Shown here piece by piece: positions 50,378 through 59,728 of a stretch of 64,000 nucleotides of DNA (positions are counted from its first letter, which is position 1; the number at the start of each line of letters is the position of its first letter). Source of the stretch: Palsa-504 sp963739615 (GTDB lineage Bacteria > Actinomycetota > Actinomycetes > Streptosporangiales > Streptosporangiaceae). The position numbers were made by a program, and so were the translations under genes. Location of the stretch: contig CAVUBD010000006.1 of the NCBI GenBank assembly GCA_963739615.1, positions 14,573 to 78,572 on the forward strand. Direction: 5' to 3'. A model generated the notes under the pieces. It saw nothing but the letters and a program-made list of their open reading frames with translations, made no database searches and was not told the origin of the DNA.

Positions 50378-51020
50378 ATGGCGGCATGGCGACCGGATCG
50401 CCAGGGATACCGGGACGCCGTGAACTGGCCGACGCGGGTGATGGCGGCCTTGCTGCGCTGGTCGGCGGGGCTGTTGCCGGCTGATCGCCGCGACTGGGCG
50501 TACGCGCTGAGGGCAGAGGCGGACGAGGTTCCTGCGGGGTGGCGCCGGGTGGCCTGGCTGGCCGGCGGAGTGCGGCTGACCGCGCGGGAAGCCGCGCTGG
50601 GCCGCAGGCTCGGGTACCTGCTGGTGTTCGCGGCCGCGGCGGCGGGTACGGCGTGGAGCGCGTGGTCCGGCCCTCCCGGTGACTCGGCCACCGTGATCGA
50701 CCGGGTCGACGTGATCACGATCGCGCTGATCCTGGCCGGGCTGCCTTGGGCTATCCGCCGAACCTGCGGCCCGGTGGCCGGCCGCAGGCTGGCCCGGCTG
50801 GTGCGCATCGCCGGTTACGGGGCGATACTCGCCCTGGTCCTGGTCAAGGCGGCGGTCGAACGGGTCGCCGAGGCCCCGCCTAATGACTTGCAGGGCACGG
50901 CCCGCGCCTGGACCGGCGAGGCTGTCTTCCTGCTGGTGATGGCCTGCTACGCGGCCGTGATCCTGGGCGGTACGGCGCGGCGGTCGCCGGCGGGTCCGGC
51001 CGCCGTTGCGATCGGCACCG
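50378..51020 (+). CDS. Actinobacterial membrane protein, 3' end unclear
   Basis: Start ATG 50378 or GTG 50420. N-terminal LLRWSAGLLPADRRDWAYAL and RRVAWLAGGVRLTAREAALG form a cytoplasmic helical lead common to many actinobacterial membrane proteins; three to four membrane segments follow (LGYLLVFAAAAAGTAWSAWS, VITIALILAGLPWAI, IAGYGAILALVLVKAA, VFLLVMACYAAVILGG). The frame runs on open to 51259, but from ~51020 the hydrophobic content moves to another frame, which belongs to the PAP2 remnant. Function unknown. Confidence 0.5.
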
Positions 51021-51631
51021 CCACCGGCACCGGCCATCGGCGTGGTGGCCTATGTCCTAGGGCCGCTGGGGTTCCCGCTGCGCTTCACCGGTTCATGGTC
51101 GCCGCGCCTCTACGACGCGGCGATGGCCCTGGGCGTGCTGCTGGCGCTGTGTTCGCCCGTGCTGGCAGGGCGGTGGGTGACCCGGCGTGCCTGCCTGCTC
51201 ACCGGCCGGCTCAACGGCGCGGTGCGGCCGTGGCAGCCGCCCGGCTGCCACCGGGTTGACCGACGGGCTTTTCAAGCCCCTGGTTCACCGTACCATCGGG
51301 CGTCCTCAGCTATCCGAGCGGGCACACCGCGACCATGTTCGCGCTGGCCGCGACGGCTGCGGTCCTGCTTCTCAGCCCGCCGCCCCCGGCCAGGGCCGGG
51401 GCGGTGGCGGGTCCTGATCCCCGCGGCTTTGTGCCTGCTGGCGAGGCGTCGTCGCTGTCGGGGTCATCGGGCTGCGATGGCACTATTCACCGACACGGTG
51501 GCCGGCGCCGCGGTGGGACCGGAACGGTCTGCGGGCTCGCGCTCATCCTGGACCTGCTAGTTCCCCTGCTGACGGCGTCCCCTGCGGCGCAGCCCGAAGG
51601 TGCTCATGGCGCCGTTCCGGCCGGCGGCTGA
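51010..51631 (+). pseudogene. PAP2-family phosphatase with several frame breaks
   Basis: Pieces of one PAP2 protein appear in order but in different frames: VVAYVLGPLGFPLRFTGSWS, LYDAAMALGVLLALCS, LTDGLFKPLVHRTIG, LSYPSGHTATMFALAATAAV (the PSGH catalytic motif), VVAVGVIGLRWHY, FTDTVAGAAVG (third motif) and GTGTVCGLALILDLL. At least four indels are needed. This is either a decayed gene or poor sequence; the flanking DUF4229 gene is intact. Membrane phosphatases of this kind dephosphorylate undecaprenyl or phosphatidyl phosphates. Confidence 0.7.
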
Positions 51632-51666
51632 AGAGTTCGTGCCCGGATAGCTATGCTGGGGTTGTC

Positions 51667-51978
51667 ATGCGTGCCACACTCGCCTACACATCCGCGCGGA
51701 TCCTGCTGCTCGTCGTCTCGGTGATCGTGCTCTACCTGGCCGGGGCGCGCGGGCTGCTGCTGCTCGTGCTCGCGTTCGCGGTGAGCGGGATAGCCAGTTT
51801 CGTCCTGCTCTCCCGGCAGCGGGACGTCATGTCGGGCGCCCTGATGAGGCGGGTCAGGAACGGGCGCCAGCGGGCCGGGGGGTTCCGCACCAGGCTCGAG
51901 GAAGGCAGCCGCGCCGAGGACGAGGGCGAGGACGAGGATCTAGAGGCGCCGGAAAGCCGGACCCAGCCGCATCACTGA
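51667..51978 (+). CDS. DUF4229 membrane protein
   Basis: 103 aa with two membrane segments (ILLLVVSVIVLYLAGARG, LLLLVLAFAVSGIASFVLLS) followed by LSRQRDVMSGALMRRVR and an acidic tail. Typical of the short actinobacterial DUF4229 family; function unknown. Its 3' end overlaps the convergent sulfate-activation gene by 39 bases. Confidence 0.82.
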   Translation: MRATLAYTSARILLLVVSVIVLYLAGARGLLLLVLAFAVSGIASFVLLSRQRDVMSGALMRRVRNGRQRAGGFRTRLEEGSRAEDEGEDEDLEAPESRTQPHH

Positions 51979-53575
51979 CGCGGTGGCCCGGGTGCCTGGC
52001 CCGGCGGGCTCGTCAGGTGCATCGGCCAGCCACCCGCCATTGACCAGCAGCCTCAGCACGGCGTCGACCGCCTGCTGCCGCGTCATGGCCGAGGTGTCGA
52101 GCACCAGGTCGGCGTCGCGTGGTTCCTCATAGGGATCCGATACCCCGGTGAAGCCCTTGATCAGCCCGGCGCGTGCCTTGGCGTACAGGCCCTTGCGGTC
52201 CCGGGCCGCGCACGTCTCGACCGGGGTCGAGACGTAGACGAGCAGGAAGTCGCCGACCTCGGTGACCATCTCGCGGGCGCTCGCCCGGGCCTGGGCGTAG
52301 GGCGCGATCGGCGCGCAGATCGCGATGCCGCCATGGCGTGCGACCTCGGCCGCGACATAGCCGATGCGCGCGATGTTGAGGTCACGGTCGGCCCGGGAGA
52401 AGGTCAGCCCGGCCGAGAGCAGGTGCCGGACGTGGTCGCCGTCGAGCAGCAACACGGTCCGGTCCCCTCGTTCGGTCAGCGCCTCCGCCAGCCCCCGGGC
52501 GATGGTGGACTTACCCGAGCCGGAAAGGCCGGTGAAGAAGATGACCAGGCCGCGCTTGGCCCGGGGCGGCCGGGCCCGCCTGAGCTCATGCGCCACGCCC
52601 GGGGGAGTGAACCAGGCCGGAATCTCGGCGCCGGACTCGAGCAGCGCGCCGAGCTCGGAGTCGGTCAGCTCGCCCTGTTCCGCGCCCGGCTCGATCAGGG
52701 CCAGCGGCCGCCAGACCTCCGAGCGGGGATCGTAGGCCCACTCGCCCGCGATGATGACCGGAACCGCCACTCCGGGTAGCGTCAGGGGGCCGTTTCTCGT
52801 CCCGGCGGGCGCACCCGTCGCCGCGGTCGCGCCGGGTGAATCGGCGAGCAGGTGAGTGGCGCCGTAGGCCGCGGCCACCATCGCTTCGGCGCGCAGGCCG
52901 GCGCCCTGTCCCGGGTTCCGGGGGGCGAGCGGGACGGGGATGACGAGCGTACCCGCGGGAAGGTGCTGCCCGGCCGCGAGAACCGCGCGGACCAGCGCCT
53001 CCGGGCGGGTCACGACGGCGGCGGGTCCGGTGATCATCGGCAGCAGGAGCAGCCGGGCGTTCAGCTGCCCCGCGAAGTGGCGCAGCTGGCCGATGTGACG
53101 CTTGTTAAGGGGCCGCCGGGTGGCGTAGGCGAGTACGTTTCCCCCGGCCAGCTCGGCGCGAACATCGGCGGGCGGCCGCCGCAACCGACGGAAGGGCCCG
53201 TGCTCGGGCTCGCGAAGCGCCGTTACCTGACCAGCCAGGCGCACGACCGCCGAGCCGGGCTCGCTGAGGCGCTCGGCGATCGAGAGCACCGCCAGCGGCG
53301 AACCTTCGTGATCTTGCAGCACCAGGTGATCCGCATCGGCTGGGACCGCGTCGGCGGGCACCTCCAGGGTCACAGGCGACCGGCCACTCGGTGCCGTCGG
53401 CCAGCGTGCCGCGCTCGGCGACCGCGGCCGCGTCGGCGGCATCCATGAAGCCCCGGAGCGGCGCGAACACTCCCGACGTGAGCAGCTCAAGATCGGCCAG
53501 CTGTGCCTCACCGAGCGTGCACGCTGGCCACGCCGAGAGCTCAGCGGGCAGTTCGGATGATGATTGAGCAGTCAG
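51940..53575 (-). CDS. ATP-sulfurylase-like / APS kinase fusion, frame broken near 53390
   Basis: The C-terminal ~180 aa are a complete APS kinase (CysC): FFTGLSGSGKSTIARGLAEA, DGDHVRHLLSAGLTFSRADR, NIARIGYVAAEVARHG. Ahead lies a sulfate adenylyltransferase-like domain, where the substrate motif reads YATRRPLNKRH in place of QTRNPxHxxH, so catalysis is doubtful. The conserved N-terminus (LELLTSGVFAPLRGFMDAAD) is in another frame, linked by one indel near 53375-53400. That frame opens after a TGA and has AGGAGG 5 nt before a CTG (53573-53575), so the start may be CTG or hidden by an error. Makes PAPS for sulfation or assimilation. Confidence 0.75.
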
Positions 53576-53672
53576 CTGTGCCTCCTGGAGAGGACATCAC
53601 ACTACTCGTGCCGCCCACCGGGGTGCGCCCGCAAGGGGCCCGGCGAAACGCGTAAACTTAGAGGGTTCCACG

Positions 53673-53702
53673 ATCAGCCGGGTTGGCCTAGGACCGGCTG
53701 AT
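53673..53702. promoter_or_regulatory. Inverted repeat between the sulfate gene and mfd
   Basis: Perfect 9-bp arms ATCAGCCGG / CCGGCTGAT around 12 nt, in the divergent promoter region, about 96 bases before the mfd ATG. Could be an operator or a leader hairpin. Confidence 0.5.
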
Positions 53703-53798
53703 TTATGCTGCCCGCGATCGGGTCAGGACGTTACCGGCGGTTCTCACCGCAGGCACGGGCAGCCAGGACAAGGGACGAACAGCGATCACAAGGACATC

Positions 53799-56700
53799 AT
53801 GAGCCTCGCAGGACTGCTCACCATTCTCGATGACGACCCGCAACTGCAGGACGCGGTCTCGCGGGCGGACTACGGCACCATCCCGGCGGGCGGCCCTGGC
53901 ACGGACGCGGAGACCGGCGCCGGTCCCGCGCTCACCGGGGAGGACCTGGTGGCGCCGCCCACGCTGCGACCGGTGCTGGCCGCGGCGCTGGCCCGCAGGG
54001 CCGCCGGGGATTCCCCCGGGTTCGTGCTCGCGGTGACGGCCACGGCGCGCGAGGCCAATGACCTGGCCGACGCGCTCAGCTCCTTCCTCCCGGCCGGCAC
54101 CGTAGCGTGCTTCCCCGGCTGGGAAACGCTGCCGCACGAGCGGCTATCGCCTCGGTCCGACACGGTGGGCCAGCGGATAGCCGTGCTGCGCCGGCTCGCT
54201 CATCCCGGGGAGCCGGGTGAGCCGAACGGGCCGCTCACGGTCGTGGTGGCGCCGATCAGGAGCCTGCTGCAGCCGATCGTGGCCGGGCTCGGCGACCTCG
54301 AGCCTGTCAGGCTGCATAACGGGCAGGGGTGCGAGCTCGACGATCTGCTCGTCCGGCTCGTCGATATCGGCTACTCCCGGGTTGATCTGGTCACCACCCG
54401 TGGCGAGATCGCCGTCCGCGGCGGCATCGTCGACGTCTTCCCGCCCACCGAGGAACACCCGCTGCGAGTGGAGTTCTTCGGCGACACGGTGGAGGAGATC
54501 CGCTACTTCAAGGTCGCGGACCAGCGGAGTATCGGCCCGGCTGACAACGGGCTCTGGGCCCCGCCGTGCCGTGAGCTGCTGCTCACCCCCGCGGTCAGGC
54601 AGCGGGCCAAGGAACTCGCCGACACCCATCCGGCTCTGGCCGACATTCTCGGCAAGCTGGCCGAGGGGATATCGGTCGAAGGCATGGAGGCGTTCGCGCC
54701 CGTGCTCGCGGACCGGATGGAACTGCTCCTGGACTACGTGCGGCCGGGCGGCATCGTCCTGGCCTGCGATCCCGAACGGGTCCGCACCCGCGCCGGGGAA
54801 CTGGTCAGGACGAGCCAGGAGTTTCTCGAGGCGTCGTGGGTCAACGCGGCAGCGGGCGGCGAGGCGCCCGTCGACCTCGGGCCGGCGGCCTTCCAGCCGA
54901 TTGCCCGGGTCCGCGCGGCGGCCGCGGCGCTGGGCTTGCCGTGGTGGACGATCGCGCCGTTCGGCGTGACCGGCGCCGAGGCGGACGAGCCAGGGCCTGA
55001 CTCCTATCCCGCGACAGGTATCCAGCTGGCCGGACCCGGTGAGCGCGGATCGTTCCGCATCAATGCCTCGCTGGCACCGTCGTATCGCGGGGATACGGCC
55101 CGCATGATTACCGACGTGCGAGGCTGGCTGGCCGACGACTGGCGGGTCGTGCTGGTCACCGAGGGCCACGGCCCGGCGCAGCGGCTGGCCGAGTTGCTCC
55201 GCGGCGAGGGGATCGGCGCCCGGATGACCGATCTTGACGATCCGCCCGAGCCGGGCGTCGCCTATGTCACGACGGCGCGGGTCGAGAACGGCTTCATCTG
55301 GCCTGCGGCCGGGCTTGTGCTGCTCACCGAGAGCGACCTGGCCGGGCACCCGGCGGGGCTGCCGACCACCAGGGACATGCGGCGGATGCCGAGCAGGCGG
55401 CGCGGCGGCGTCGACCCGCTGCAGCTGAAGTCCGGTGACTACGTGGTGCACGAGCAGCATGGCGTCGGCCGGTACGTGGAGATGACGTCGAGGACCACAG
55501 CCGGCGCGACCAGGGAATACCTGGTGATCGAATACGCGCCGGGCAGGCGGGGCCAGCCGCCGGACCGGCTGTACGTGCCGACCGACCAGCTCGACGAAGT
55601 GACCAGGTATTCCGGCGGCGAGGCGCCCACCCTGCACCGGCTCGGCGGGGCGGACTGGGCCAAGGCCAAGGGCCGGGCCCGCAAGGCCGTCCGCCAGATC
55701 GCGTCCGAGCTGATCCGGCTGTACTCGGCCCGGATGGCCTCGCCCGGGTTCGCGTTCGGCCCCGATACCCCGTGGCAGCGCGAGCTTGAGGACGCGTTCC
55801 CTTACGTGGAGACCCCCGACCAGCTCGGTGCGATCGACGAGGTCAAGCACGACATGGAACGCCCGGTGCCGATGGACCGGCTGATCTGCGGAGACGTCGG
55901 CTACGGCAAGACCGAGATCGCGGTCCGCGCCGCGTTCAAGGCGGTGCAGGACGGCAAGCAGGTCGCCGTGCTCGTACCCACCACGCTGCTGGTCCAGCAG
56001 CACTACTCGACGTTCTCCGAGCGCTATGCCCCGTTCCCGGTTACGGTGAAGCCCTTGTCCCGGTTCCAGGGAACCGCGGAGACGGCCGAGACCCTGCGCG
56101 GGCTCGCTGACGGCAAGGTCGACGTGGTGATCGGCACGCACAAGCTGCTGTCTCCCGAGACCAGGTTCGCCCGGCTCGGCCTGGTGATCATCGACGAGGA
56201 ACAGCGGTTCGGGGTCGAGCACAAGGAGTACCTCAAGCGGCTGCGCACCGAAGTGGACGTGCTCGGCATGTCGGCCACCCCCATCCCGCGGACGCTGGAG
56301 ATGGGCGTGGCCGGGATCAGGGAGATGTCCACCATACTGACGCCGCCCGAGGAGCGGCACCCGGTGCTCACGTTCGTCGGCGCCTACGACGAGAAGCAGG
56401 TCGGCGCGGCGATCCGGCGCGAGCTGCTGCGGGACGGCCAGGTCTTCTTCGTGCACAACCGGGTCAGCTCGATCCGCAAGGTCGCGGCCCAGCTCACCGA
56501 GCTCGTGCCCGAGGCGCGGATCGCCGTGGCGCACGGGCAGATGAACGAGCACCAGCTGGAACAGATCATGGTCGACTTCTGGGAGCGGAACTACGACGTC
56601 CTCGTCTCGACCACGATCGTGGAATCCGGCCTGGACATCCCGAACGCCAACACCCTCATCATCGACCGGGCCGACATGTACGGACTATCCCAGCTGCACC

Positions 56701-57470
56701 AGCTCAGGGGGCGGGTAGGCCGCGGCAGCGAGCGCGCCTACGCGTACTTCCTCTATCCGCCTGAGCGGTCCCTGACCGAGACGGCGCACGAGCGGCTCGC
56801 CACCGTGGCCCAGCACACCGAAGTGGGCGCCGGCATGTACGTCGCCTTGAAGGACCTGGAGATCCGGGGCGCGGGTAACCTGCTCGGCGGCGAGCAGTCC
56901 GGGCACATCGCCGGCGTCGGGTTCGACCTGTACGTGCGGATGATCGGCGAGGCGGTGAGCGAGCTGAAGGGCGACGGGCCGGCCGAAAAGCCCGAGGTCC
57001 GGGTCGAGCTGCCGGTCAACGCGCACATCCCGCACGACTACGTGCCCGGCGAGCGGCTCAGGCTGGAGGCGTACACGCAGATCGCCGCGATCGACTCGGA
57101 AGCGGACGTCACCGCCATCCGCGATGAGCTGGCCGACCGGTACGGCGAGCCGCCCGAGCCCGCGCTCAACCTGCTCGAGGTGGCGCGGCTGCGCACCGCG
57201 GCCCGGCGGGCAGGCCTCACCGACATCACCGCGGCCGGCCACCACATCAGGTTCGCGCCGGTGGAGCTGCCCGACTCCCGGCAGGTCCGGGTGCAGCGCC
57301 TGTACCCGAAGACAGTGCTGAAACCCGCGGTGCGTACGATGCTCGTACCAGTGCCGAAGACCGCTCCGATCGGCGGGCAGCCGTTGCGGGATACCGAACT
57401 GCTGGCCTGGTGCGGCGAAGTCATCCGGTCGGTACTCGCTGACCTGGCAGTAGGAGTTGGCCCAGCGTGA
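53799..57470 (+). CDS. mfd: Transcription-repair coupling factor
   Basis: 1223 aa, full length. UvrB-like N-terminal domains; RNA polymerase interaction (CarD-like) domain with LKSGDYVVHEQHGVGRYVEM near residue 547; SF2 helicase with Walker A ICGDVGYGKTEIAVRAAFK near 700, DEEQ in VIIDEEQRFGVEHKEYL near 797, motif VI QLRGRVGRGSERAYAY; C-terminal TRCF domain. Removes stalled RNA polymerase and recruits UvrA. The stop lies in a 17-bp tandem repeat. Confidence 0.97.
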   Translation: MSLAGLLTILDDDPQLQDAVSRADYGTIPAGGPGTDAETGAGPALTGEDLVAPPTLRPVLAAALARRAAGDSPGFVLAVTATAREANDLADALSSFLPAGTVACFPGWETLPHERLSPRSDTVGQRIAVLRRLAHPGEPGEPNGPLTVVVAPIRSLLQPIVAGLGDLEPVRLHNGQGCELDDLLVRLVDIGYSRVDLVTTRGEIAVRGGIVDVFPPTEEHPLRVEFFGDTVEEIRYFKVADQRSIGPADNGLWAPPCRELLLTPAVRQRAKELADTHPALADILGKLAEGISVEGMEAFAPVLADRMELLLDYVRPGGIVLACDPERVRTRAGELVRTSQEFLEASWVNAAAGGEAPVDLGPAAFQPIARVRAAAAALGLPWWTIAPFGVTGAEADEPGPDSYPATGIQLAGPGERGSFRINASLAPSYRGDTARMITDVRGWLADDWRVVLVTEGHGPAQRLAELLRGEGIGARMTDLDDPPEPGVAYVTTARVENGFIWPAAGLVLLTESDLAGHPAGLPTTRDMRRMPSRRRGGVDPLQLKSGDYVVHEQHGVGRYVEMTSRTTAGATREYLVIEYAPGRRGQPPDRLYVPTDQLDEVTRYSGGEAPTLHRLGGADWAKAKGRARKAVRQIASELIRLYSARMASPGFAFGPDTPWQRELEDAFPYVETPDQLGAIDEVKHDMERPVPMDRLICGDVGYGKTEIAVRAAFKAVQDGKQVAVLVPTTLLVQQHYSTFSERYAPFPVTVKPLSRFQGTAETAETLRGLADGKVDVVIGTHKLLSPETRFARLGLVIIDEEQRFGVEHKEYLKRLRTEVDVLGMSATPIPRTLEMGVAGIREMSTILTPPEERHPVLTFVGAYDEKQVGAAIRRELLRDGQVFFVHNRVSSIRKVAAQLTELVPEARIAVAHGQMNEHQLEQIMVDFWERNYDVLVSTTIVESGLDIPNANTLIIDRADMYGLSQLHQLRGRVGRGSERAYAYFLYPPERSLTETAHERLATVAQHTEVGAGMYVALKDLEIRGAGNLLGGEQSGHIAGVGFDLYVRMIGEAVSELKGDGPAEKPEVRVELPVNAHIPHDYVPGERLRLEAYTQIAAIDSEADVTAIRDELADRYGEPPEPALNLLEVARLRTAARRAGLTDITAAGHHIRFAPVELPDSRQVRVQRLYPKTVLKPAVRTMLVPVPKTAPIGGQPLRDTELLAWCGEVIRSVLADLAVGVGPA

Positions 57471-57503
57471 GAGTTGGCCCAGCGTGAGAGTTGGCCAGCG
57501 TGA
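57454..57503. repeat. 17-bp tandem repeat over the mfd stop codon
   Basis: GAGTTGGCCCAGCGTGA at 57454-57470 and 57471-57487, and a copy lacking one C at 57488-57503. Each copy ends in TGA; the third also supplies the GTG start (57500) of the next gene. Confidence 0.92.
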
Positions 57504-58207
57504 GAAGGGACAGGCCGGTGCTCCGGAGGCTTATCAAGGTGTCCGCCGTCGTGCTGGGCGCCGGCCTGGTGCTGGCCGGGTGCACGCCCGGTCAAGATGG
57601 GCGCCGCGGCAATCGTCGGCAACGAGCGGATCACGATCGCGACCCTCGACACCGAGGTCGACCAACCTCAGCCAGGCCGCCAAGCGCTATCCGGGCACCG
57701 TGCAGCTGAGCCCGGCGCAGCAGACCCAGGCGACGCTCAGCTGGCTGATCCGGTTCCAGGTCAACGAGGAACTCGCCCACCAGGCCGGCATCACGGTATC
57801 GGCCGCGCAGGCGCAGAAGGCGCTGGCGCAGATCTACGCGCGGCGCGGGCGCAGGCCCAGGCGCAGGGGATGTCGAACGTCAGCGCTCGACCTCATCCTG
57901 GCCGCTAACGGGATTCCGCCGAACCTGGCCACTGAGCTCGGCCGCTACCAGGCCATCGAGACCAGTTCGTCGAGCAGGCCAACGGGGGCACGCTACCCAC
58001 CACGACCGCGGCGACAGACGGCCGCGGGCGACCAGCTCCAGCACGGCTCAGTGCGTGGCGGCCAAGGACCTGAACATCCAGGTCAACCCGCAGTTCGGTC
58101 AGCTGAGACTACAGCCCGGTCCAGGTCGTCTCCGCGCCCAGCACGGTGTCGCGGCCCGCAGGGCCGGCGCCGACGGCATCGCCGTCGGGGCTGACGCCGG
58201 CTTGCTG
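57500..58207 (+). CDS. SurA-like lipoprotein (foldase), several frame breaks
   Basis: From GTG 57500: a lipoprotein signal VSAVVLGAGLVLAGCTPG, then in other frames AAAIVGNERITIATLDTEV, LSQAAKRYPGTVQLSPAQQT, WLIRFQVNEELAHQAGITVS, LILAANGIPPNLATELGRYQ, QFVEQANGG, NIQVNPQFGQL and a Ser/Pro tail ending at TGA 58205-58207. Order and content match the SurA N-terminal family that precedes mazG in actinobacteria. At least four indels are required. Would help fold exported proteins. No PPIase domain is seen. Confidence 0.65.
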
Positions 58208-59170
58208 ACCGTCCTCGTGACCAGCCCGCGGGTGGCGCCCGGGCTGCTCAGCTGGGCCGCATGGCAGGCCCTGCGGTCCGCCGCCGAGGTGCTCGCGCCG
58301 GCCGGCCATCCGCAGCTGCCCGCGCTGGACGAGGCCGGGATCGGATACCGGGTGGCGAGGAATCTCCGGTGGACGGCGTTGACGGCCCAGGGGCGGTGGT
58401 GTGGCTGGCCCGCCCGGCGAAGACGCCGGTGCCTGGCCGCCTGGCGCGCAGCTCGCTGCGCGGATCGGCCGACCTGCCCGGCGCGCACCTGATGGACCTG
58501 GTGGTGACCATGGACCGGCTGCGCACGGAATGCCCGTGGGATGCCCGCCAGACCCATGAATCGCTCGCGCCGCACCTGCTCGAGGAGCCCTATGAGGCCC
58601 TCGAGGCCCTGGAGTCCGGCGACGAGCAGGCCTTCTGCGAGGAACTCGGCGACGTGCTGCTGCAGGTCGTGTTCCACGCCCGCATCGCCGCCGAGCGCGA
58701 CGACGGCACCGTCGTACACGATCGACGACGTCGCCGACGGGATCGTGGCCAAGCTGGTGCGGCGGCATCCGCATGTGTTCGCGGACGTGACGGTCTCCGG
58801 CGCCGACGAGGTCAACCGCAACTGGGACGAGATCAAGCGGGAAGAGAAGAGGGAACGGCGCCGAACCGGCGCGGCGATCTGCCGCGGCCGGCGGGCCGCC
58901 GTCGGCGCTCGACGGCGTGCCGTTCGGCCAGCCCGCCCTGGCGCTGGCCGCGCAGCTGCAGCGGCGGGCGGCGCGGGCGGGCGTGCCGGAGGAACTGGCC
59001 CGCCTCGACGGTGATCGCCGGCGGAGCCGGCTGATCCCGGCGGGGACATCGGTCGCGAGCTATTCCGTCTGGTGGCGAAGGCTCGCGAGGCGGGACGTGA
59101 TCCCGAGATGGAGCTGCGCGCCGCTGCGCGCCGTTACCGCGATCTCGTGCGCGCCTGGGAGCGGTCGTAG
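58202..59170 (+). CDS. mazG: Nucleoside triphosphate pyrophosphohydrolase MazG, several frame breaks
   Basis: Probable TTG start at 58202 overlapping the previous stop. Pieces in order: LLTVLVTSPRVAPGLLSWAA, an N-terminal extension as in Streptomyces MazG; LMDLVVTMDRLRTECPWDAR, LLEEPYEALEALESGDEQAF and ELGDVLLQVVFHARIAAERD (the catalytic EExxE..ELGD motif), DEVNRNWDEIKREEK, DGVPFGQPALALAAQLQRRA and DIGRELFRLVAKAREAGRDP to a TAG at 59168. At least four indels. MazG hydrolyses non-canonical and excess NTPs. Since the enzyme is widespread and the motifs are conserved, sequence error is likely. Confidence 0.75.
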
Positions 59171-59728
59171 ATCCGTCGAATTCTTTTTCGTTTGCCTCGG
59201 CCCTTGGTGCCCAGTGGGATTGCAGCCGGTAACCGGCGGGCCGACGTCGGTCACGATAAGTCACGATCTTGCGGCCTACGCCCGTCTTCGAGGCCTCCGT
59301 CGACTTTCTGAGAGTAAAATTTGTGTGAACTGAGCCGGAATGACGAGTACCGTAGCGCGCGGCTGGCAGTCGCCGTCAGCGATCGCTCCGTACGTCTGGT
59401 CCTGGCGCTCTCTGTGGTTGCCCATCATCGGCGGCGGCCGCCTGCGGTCGTACGGTCCTTCCTGGTCACGGGCGGTCGAGGCGGTTAGCGGCGCTAGGCG
59501 ACGTGCCGTGCCGTCGCGGCTGGCGACGGTCTCGTCCTCGTCCCGGCGCGTCCGCCGCGTCCCTGGTGTCCTTCGGGTGCATCTCGGTTGCCGTTTGGGT
59601 GTTTGTTCGGTTTACGCGAGTTTTCTGCTTTTTGGGATGTATGTTGACCATACGTTTACTCTGTAGGTGTCACGATAAGTCACGACCTACACGCGTAAAC
59701 CAAGGCAGTTGACTAGGCGTCCCTATAT
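59171..59728. other. Intergenic region with two copies of a 17-bp repeat
   Basis: About 560 bases, AT-richer towards 59580-59700. GTCACGATAAGTCACGA occurs at 59250-59266 and 59669-59685, 419 bases apart; each copy is itself a TCACGA-TAAG-TCACGA direct repeat. TTGACC at 59644-59649 may be a -35 of the EPS gene. An open frame of 108 codons between the copies (59340-59666) has no recognisable content and I do not call it a gene. Confidence 0.5.

Noticed and set aside
54144..56552. Reverse-strand open frame of 802 codons opposite mfd
   Set aside because: High-GC antisense shadow: Arg/Gly/His/Asp-rich with no domain, exactly opposite a confident, intact Mfd.
59340..59666. 108-codon ORF between the 17-bp repeats
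   Set aside because: Arg/Ser-rich low-information translation with no motif and a poor start region.
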